DNA from: an uncultured Blautia sp.
Lineage (GTDB): Bacteria; Bacillota; Clostridia; Lachnospirales; Lachnospiraceae
Direction: 5' to 3'
Assembly: GCA_934409175.1 (NCBI GenBank)
Contig: CAKRVX010000072.1
Location: 1-10,577, forward strand
Length of the DNA stretch: 10,577 bases
The position numbers were made by a program, and so were the translations under genes. The notes under the pieces are model-generated. The model was not told the origin of the DNA. It saw only the letters and a program-made list of their open reading frames with translations, and did no database searches. How positions within the stretch are numbered: the first letter of the stretch is position 1; each line of letters begins with the position of its first letter. Shown one piece after another: positions 6,770 to 10,577 of this stretch.

Positions 6770-6796
6770 CATATTTTCTGGCTTTCTTCATATATT
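6770..6796 (+). promoter_or_regulatory. Candidate sigma-E-type promoter for the SpoIID-family gene
   Basis: CATATT (6770-6775) resembles the -35, and CATATATT (6789-6796) matches 6 of 8 positions of the -10 (CATACAAT) of the mother-cell factor sigma-E, with a 13-nt spacer typical for that factor. Transcription would start near 6802-6805, at the ATG at 6804. B. subtilis spoIID is a known sigma-E target. The match is imperfect in AT-rich DNA, so this is a candidate only. Confidence 0.33.
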
Positions 6797-6825
6797 TATT
6801 TATATGAAGAAGGCCAGATTTTTTT
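6777..6825 (+). terminator. Intrinsic terminator of galM
   Basis: An 18-bp stem pairs 6777-6794 with 6801-6818 (one G-U pair) around a 6-nt loop and is followed by seven Ts (6819-6825). It starts 10 nt after the galM stop. Its 3' arm contains the first codons of the next gene, including the ATG at 6804. Confidence 0.92.
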
Positions 6826-8096
6826 ATTGGACAAATTGTGTATTGCTGATGCTTTTGGGATGGGGCACGCTCTTTAATGAAGCGGCCAGGAGAGAGACAG
6901 AAAAAATTCAGAAAAGTACAAATATGGATCTGCAGTCTGTGACTATAAAAGAAACTGTAAGAAGGAGAAATGAAAACACGTACAAAGAAAAGTCAGAAGA
7001 AAAAGTAACGAAGCAGCAAGAACCGCAGATTCGAGTTCTTCTGACAAGGTCGGATTACAATAACTATGTACATGAAGAAGTATCTGGTATTTGTAACGGG
7101 AAAGAATTTGTATATACTGTTGCCAGTACTCAGATTCAGGGAAAAAAACTGGTTCTGGATGGCGGCAAAGATGGAATTATGATAACGTCTATAGAAAGGC
7201 AGGACGGACATCCTGTATATTATGGGAAATTGGAAATTATTAAAACCAAAGAAGGATTGAATCTGATAAATGAACTTTCCCTGGAACAATATCTTGAATC
7301 GGTTGTTCCCAGTGAAATGCCAGCATCCTATGCAATAGAAGCACTTATGGCCCAGGCTGTATGTGCACGTACTTATGCATGGAAGCATATTCAGGGAGAA
7401 GGAGTGACAGGGTATGAAGCAGATGTGGATGACAGTGTAAATTATCAGGTTTATGGCAATGTTCGGCCTGAAAAATCTACAAATCTTGCAGTGAAAAAAA
7501 CCGATGGGCAGATTATGCTAAAAGGAGGAGAACCTATTGAAGCATATTACTTTTCTACTTCTGCCGGTGTTACCAGCACGGATGAGATATGGGGAGCTGA
7601 AGTTCCGGCTGATTATCTGAAAAGTGTACCTTGTGATTTTGATAAAGATTCACCATGGAGAAAATGGGAAGTAACAATTTCATGGACAAAAATTCAGGAA
7701 AAAGTGAAAAGTTTTTTCGGAGATGACAGTGGTGTTAATACAGTAGAAGTTGTAAAAAAGAATAAAAGCGGGGCAGTAACCTGCTTACGGGTAGTAACGG
7801 AAAAGGATATCTACGAAATAAAACAGGAATATCCGATCCGGCAGTTTCTGGCACCGGAGGGCTGTATGATTACCGAAAAAAACGGTAAAAAATCTGAAGG
7901 GGGATACCTTTTGCCCAGCGCATATTTTAAATTGTTGATACAAAAAGAAAAAAATGTAAAAATTATCGGTGGGGGATATGGACACGGAGTAGGAATGAGC
8001 CAGAACGGAGCAGCAGGCATGGCAGAACAAGGCTATACATGGAAAGAGATTCTCGAGTATTTTTTTGATGAAATTACGATAAAAAAAATGTACTGA
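6804..8096 (+). CDS. SpoIID/LytB-family protein (stage II sporulation protein D-like lytic transglycosylase)
   Basis: A 430-aa protein. Residues 1-22 have a basic start (MKKAR) and one hydrophobic stretch (CVLLMLLGWGTLF), a membrane anchor or signal. A charged linker runs to about 73. Residues about 150-265 are the SpoIID/LytB domain: LSLEQYLESVVPSEMP with the expected catalytic glutamate E171, then ALMAQAVCARTYA and YYFSTSAGVT. The end carries the family's GHGVGMSQNGA motif (392-402). In B. subtilis SpoIID (343 aa) acts with SpoIIM and SpoIIP to cut septal and outer peptidoglycan during engulfment; this longer protein could be SpoIID itself or a vegetative relative, and no spoIIQ, spoIIR or spoIIID lies beside it. 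The ATG at 6804 has no Shine-Dalgarno sequence and lies in the galM terminator. The next in-frame ATG (6849) would cut the anchor, so 6804 is preferred. The frame closes upstream at the galM stop. Confidence 0.85.
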   Translation: MKKARFFYWTNCVLLMLLGWGTLFNEAARRETEKIQKSTNMDLQSVTIKETVRRRNENTYKEKSEEKVTKQQEPQIRVLLTRSDYNNYVHEEVSGICNGKEFVYTVASTQIQGKKLVLDGGKDGIMITSIERQDGHPVYYGKLEIIKTKEGLNLINELSLEQYLESVVPSEMPASYAIEALMAQAVCARTYAWKHIQGEGVTGYEADVDDSVNYQVYGNVRPEKSTNLAVKKTDGQIMLKGGEPIEAYYFSTSAGVTSTDEIWGAEVPADYLKSVPCDFDKDSPWRKWEVTISWTKIQEKVKSFFGDDSGVNTVEVVKKNKSGAVTCLRVVTEKDIYEIKQEYPIRQFLAPEGCMITEKNGKKSEGGYLLPSAYFKLLIQKEKNVKIIGGGYGHGVGMSQNGAAGMAEQGYTWKEILEYFFDEITIKKMY

Positions 8097-8104
8097 ATTC
8101 CTGT

Positions 8105-8133
8105 TTGTCAGGGAGACAGTTTCATGGTATGAT
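8105..8133 (+). promoter_or_regulatory. Sigma-A-type promoter of the YihY-family gene
   Basis: TTGTCA (8105-8110), 17 nt, then TATGAT (8128-8133); each hexamer is one base from consensus. The predicted start is near 8140, giving a leader of about 40 nt. No clear terminator separates it from the SpoIID-family gene. Confidence 0.7.
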
Positions 8134-8179
8134 ATAAACAGAGGTTTTCCATTATAAAATAAATAGAATGGAGAAAATT

Positions 8180-9130
8180 ATGAAAAGGGAAAAAAGGTCA
8201 GCAGTTACACTTCTGACTGGTTTTATGAACCGTGTGTCAGGAGACCATGTGGGGGCATATGCTACGCAGGCTGCATATTTTTTGATTTTGTCCTTTATTC
8301 CGTGTATACTGTTTCTTACTACATTGGTTCGCTATACACCTCTTACGTATAATGTAGTAAGAGATGCGATTGTTGCTTTTGTTCCTGAAAATATTCAGAG
8401 CTTTGTACTCGGAATTGTGGTAGATGTTTACAAAAGAAGTACTGCTATTATGCCGCTTTCTGCATTGGTTGCTTTGTGGTCAGCTGGAAAGGGGATGCAG
8501 TCGGTAATAAATGGATTGAATACAATATATCATGTGAAAGAGACACGTAACTGGCTGATGACCAGAATTTATGCTGTGTTTTATACTCTGTGCCTGGTAA
8601 TTGCCCTGGTCATCTGTTTGCTTCTTCTTGTACTGGGGAACAGAATTCAGGAAGCGGTATCTGTGTATTTTCCGTTTTTGGGCAAGATTATAGGAAGAGT
8701 GATCGGAGCCAGAACGGGACTGGTATTTGTGGTACTCTTTTTTGTTTTTTTGCTTCTTTATAAAGTTCTTCCAAACAGACCGGCCACCTTTAAAAGTCAG
8801 ATACCAGGGGCACTTATCATAGCCGTAGCGTGGTCTATATTTTCATATGGATTTTCTTTTTATTTTGAAATATTCCCGGGATTCAGTAATATGTACGGTA
8901 ATCTTACTACTATTATTATGGTGATGATCTGGCTGTATGTGTGTATGAATCTGCTTATGTATGGTGCTGAGATCAATGCCTATTTTGAAAAAGATTTTCG
9001 ACATGCACACAGGTCTGTGATAGGCAGAATTTCGCAGAAAAAAGAACGAATACAGTCTGTCAGAAACGTCGGACAGGAAAAGAGAGAATCAGACTCAGAA
9101 GAGAAAACAGTATCTGAAAATGATACTTGA
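8180..9130 (+). CDS. YihY/BrkB-family inner membrane protein
   Basis: A 316-aa polytopic membrane protein from the ATG at 8180. GGAG at 8170-8173 lies 6 nt before this ATG, while the in-frame ATG at 8168 has no binding site and overlaps that motif. The sequence fits the YihY/virulence factor BrkB family: N-terminal AYATQAAYFLILSFIPC, a central ALWSAGKGMQSV, and the C-terminal WLYVCMNLLMYGAEINAYF signature. About six hydrophobic segments are visible, counted from this start: roughly 27-50, 75-105, 127-152, 178-197, 207-230 and 238-260. A charged Lys/Glu-rich tail of about 45 residues follows. The family was once called ribonuclease BN by mistake; its biochemical function is not established. 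The -35 of the downstream pheST promoter overlaps its stop codon. Confidence 0.9.
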   Translation: MKREKRSAVTLLTGFMNRVSGDHVGAYATQAAYFLILSFIPCILFLTTLVRYTPLTYNVVRDAIVAFVPENIQSFVLGIVVDVYKRSTAIMPLSALVALWSAGKGMQSVINGLNTIYHVKETRNWLMTRIYAVFYTLCLVIALVICLLLLVLGNRIQEAVSVYFPFLGKIIGRVIGARTGLVFVVLFFVFLLLYKVLPNRPATFKSQIPGALIIAVAWSIFSYGFSFYFEIFPGFSNMYGNLTTIIMVMIWLYVCMNLLMYGAEINAYFEKDFRHAHRSVIGRISQKKERIQSVRNVGQEKRESDSEEKTVSENDT

Positions 9131-9155
9131 CAGATTTTTCAGTCTGTGGCATAGT
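9127..9155 (+). promoter_or_regulatory. Promoter of the pheST T-box transcript
   Basis: TTGACA (9127-9132) overlaps the preceding TGA stop; after 17 nt comes CATAGT (9150-9155), a weaker -10. The predicted start near 9162 precedes the T-box fold by about 45 nt. Confidence 0.6.
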
Positions 9156-9204
9156 AAGTATTGTTGATATATGAAAAGAGCTTAGAAGGTGTTTTTAGGG
9201 ATTT

Positions 9205-9424
9205 ATTTTCCTTCAGAGAGAGGAGGTCATCGGCTGCAAGCTTCCTCAGGTTCAGATATTTCCTGAATTTCCCACCGGAGCTTCATTTCTGAAAGAATTC
9301 TGAGAGAACAGTAGGAAGTGACGTTGCTGCGCGTTAAGCAGACCGAGAGCCTGCAGAAAATGCAGGAAGCAGGGTGGTACCGCGGAATTTATGCTCCGTC
9401 CCTTTATTGGGACGGGGCTTTTTT
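9205..9424 (+). promoter_or_regulatory. Phenylalanine-specific T-box riboswitch
   Basis: Senses uncharged tRNA-Phe in the nascent leader and allows pheST transcription only when charging fails. The signature T-box sequence AGGGTGGTACCGCGG is at 9371-9385, and its UGGU (9375-9378) can pair with the ACCA end of tRNA-Phe. The Stem I base pairs 9208-9217 with 9288-9297 (one mismatch). Just inside it on the 3' strand, the specifier loop shows TTC followed by A at 9282-9285, a phenylalanine codon, with GAGAG on the opposite strand. Stem III pairs CCTGCA (9350-9355) with TGCAGG (9361-9366). A terminator, mutually exclusive with the antiterminator, ends the element. The codon fits the downstream genes. 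Confidence 0.95.
9393..9424 (+). terminator. T-box regulated terminator of pheST
   Basis: GCTCCGTCCC (9393-9402) pairs with GGGACGGGGC (9409-9418), with one U-G pair and a 6-nt loop, followed by six Ts. The 5' arm CCGTCCC is the strand that the antiterminator would instead pair with the T-box sequence. Confidence 0.93.
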
Positions 9425-9469
9425 GTATCACAGGAAATTATGATTATTTAAATAAAGGAGAAAGAAACC

Positions 9470-10495
9470 ATGGATATGAAAGAAAAACTTCAGGAACTGG
9501 CTGAAGCAGCCAGAAAGCGGATTGATGAATCCGAAGGCCTGGACAAACTGAACGAAGTACGTGTGGCATACCTTGGCAAAAAAGGTGAGCTGACAGCAAT
9601 CTTAAAGAGTATGAAAGACGTTGCTCCGGAAGAGCGTCCGAAAGTTGGACAGCTTGTAAATGAGACAAGAGCTAAAATTGAAGCACTGCTTGACGAATCC
9701 AAACAGAAACTGGAAGAAGCAGTTCGTGAAGAGAAGATGAAACAGGAAGTTATTGATGTTACTTTACCTGCAAAGAAAGCAAAGATTGGTCATCGTCATC
9801 CAAATACAATTGCTCTGGAAGAAGTAGAACGTATCTTTATTGGTATGGGATATGAAGTAGTAGAGGGACCGGAAGTAGAATACGCAGATTACAACTTTAC
9901 TAAACTGAACATCCCTGAGAATCATCCGGCACGTGATGAACAGGATACTTTCTTTATCAATGATTCTATCCTTCTTCGTTCCCAGACATCACCGGTTCAG
10001 GCACGTACAATGGAGAAAGGCAAACTGCCGATCCGTATGATCGCACCGGGACGTGTATTCCGTTCTGACGAAGTAGATGCAACACATTCTCCTTCTTTCC
10101 ATCAGATTGAGGGTCTTGTTATTGACAAGAACATCACTTTTGCAGACCTGAAGGGAACTCTGCAGGAGTTTGCTCAGGAATTATTCGGACCTGAGACAAA
10201 GACAAAATTCAGACCACATCACTTCCCATTTACAGAGCCAAGTGCAGAAGTAGACGTATCCTGCTTCAAGTGCGGCGGTAAAGGATGCCGTTTCTGTAAG
10301 GGTTCCGGCTGGATTGAAATCCTTGGCTGCGGTATGGTTCATCCAAATGTATTAAGTATGTGTGGAATTGATCCGGAAGAATACACAGGATTTGCATTCG
10401 GTGTAGGTCTTGAACGTATCGCACTTCTGAAATACGAGATTGACGATATGAGACTTCTCTATGAGAACGACATTCGTTTCCTGAAACAGTTCTAA
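9470..10495 (+). CDS. pheS: Phenylalanyl-tRNA synthetase alpha subunit
   Basis: Catalytic subunit of the (alpha-beta)2 enzyme that charges tRNA-Phe in the cytoplasm. It is 341 aa, the usual bacterial length. AAAGGAG at 9454-9460 lies 9 nt before the ATG at 9470; ATG at 9476 is a less likely alternative. Residues 1 to about 90 form the charged helical coiled-coil arm that grips tRNA. The class II catalytic core follows: motif 2 with [19 protein letters not shown], and motif 3 with [14 protein letters not shown] near the end. A four-cysteine cluster CxxCx4CxxC at C265, C268, C273 and C276 looks like a small metal-binding knuckle and is, from memory, found in a subset of bacterial PheS proteins. 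It is controlled by the T-box leader and is followed 25 nt later by pheT. Four consecutive in-frame stop codons end the gene. Confidence 0.97.
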   Translation: MDMKEKLQELAEAARKRIDESEGLDKLNEVRVAYLGKKGELTAILKSMKDVAPEERPKVGQLVNETRAKIEALLDESKQKLEEAVREEKMKQEVIDVTLPAKKAKIGHRHPNTIALEEVERIFIGMGYEVVEGPEVEYADYNFTKLNIPENHPARDEQDTFFINDSILLRSQTSPVQARTMEKGKLPIRMIAPGRVFRSDEVDATHSPSFHQIEGLVIDKNITFADLKGTLQEFAQELFGPETKTKFRPHHFPFTEPSAEVDVSCFKCGGKGCRFCKGSGWIEILGCGMVHPNVLSMCGIDPEEYTGFAFGVGLERIALLKYEIDDMRLLYENDIRFLKQF

Positions 10496-10520
10496 TAATA
10501 ATAGAAAGAGGATTAACAAA

Positions 10521-10577
10521 ATGAATACTTCATTATCTTGGATTAAAATGTATGTGCCGGATCTTGATGTGACAGCA
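10521..10577 (+). CDS. pheT: Phenylalanyl-tRNA synthetase beta subunit (5' end, partial)
   Basis: The first 19 codons, MNTSLSWIKMYVPDLDVTA, match the typical N-terminus of bacterial PheT. GAGGA at 10508-10512 is spaced 8 nt from the ATG. PheT carries the tRNA-binding and editing domains and pairs with PheS. The gene continues beyond the right edge; no promoter lies in the 25-bp gap, so it is cotranscribed with pheS under the T-box. Confidence 0.93.
   Translation, partial: MNTSLSWIKMYVPDLDVTA

Noticed and set aside
6765..6803. Possible galM-SpoIID read-through fusion, since both genes are in the same frame with only one stop between them
   Set aside because: The intervening codons fall in a terminator hairpin and encode nothing conserved. 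The second protein begins with a normal membrane-anchor sequence. The frame match is probably chance.
8099..8123. Weak hairpin after the SpoIID-family gene as a terminator
   Set aside because: The CTGT/ACAG pairing is short and broken, and only three Ts follow. The segment overlaps a good -35 for the next gene.
9131..9147. ACAGA/TCTGT hairpin after the YihY-family gene as a terminator
   Set aside because: Only five base pairs and no T-run; it overlaps the spacer of the pheST promoter.
1..10577. CRISPR array, insertion sequence, prophage, attachment site or tRNA gene
   Set aside because: No regularly spaced repeats, transposase or integrase motifs, terminal inverted repeats, or tRNA cloverleaf seen on either strand.

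Overview
The window looks like a chromosomal segment of a low-to-mid GC, spore-forming-type Clostridia, most likely a Lachnospiraceae (Blautia/Ruminococcus/Dorea-like) gut anaerobe. The grounds are purine-rich Shine-Dalgarno sites, Firmicutes-style intrinsic terminators, a T-box leader ahead of pheST, SleB- and SpoIID-family wall enzymes, and protein sequences of that flavour. The genus is inference. Every gene I can support is on the + strand, but the strong terminators and promoters cut the window into several transcription units; it is not one operon.

Layout. (1) 2-37 is the tail of an upstream gene that overlaps, by TTGA, the start of an 829-aa three-domain protein (34-2523): SAM methyltransferase, AstE/AspA-like zinc hydrolase, then a second related methyltransferase. 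A terminator overlaps its stop codon. (2) A 260-bp control region with two tandem sigma-A-type promoters, one a perfect consensus, leads into a membrane-anchored SleB-family wall hydrolase (start best placed at 2787) with its own terminator. (3) thrC (threonine synthase; start at 3830, not further upstream) follows an extended -10 promoter. (4) 5321-5705 has no protein gene. It carries a 6S RNA with its own promoter and terminator. (5) galM (aldose 1-epimerase) follows directly and ends in an 18-bp terminator stem. (6) A SpoIID/LytB-family protein starts inside that terminator, with no ribosome binding site and a sigma-E-like promoter candidate placed to give a leaderless mRNA. (7) A YihY/BrkB-family membrane protein with its own promoter. 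(8) A phenylalanine T-box leader (specifier UUC) controls pheS and the start of pheT, which runs off the window.

How they fit together: most genes are independent housekeeping units (threonine synthesis, galactose mutarotation, tRNA-Phe charging, global RNA polymerase control by 6S RNA), plus two wall-remodelling enzymes of sporulation-type families. The least ordinary items are the methyltransferase-hydrolase-methyltransferase fusion, whose natural substrate I cannot name, and the compact galM/SpoIID junction in which terminator, putative promoter and start codon occupy the same 50 bp.
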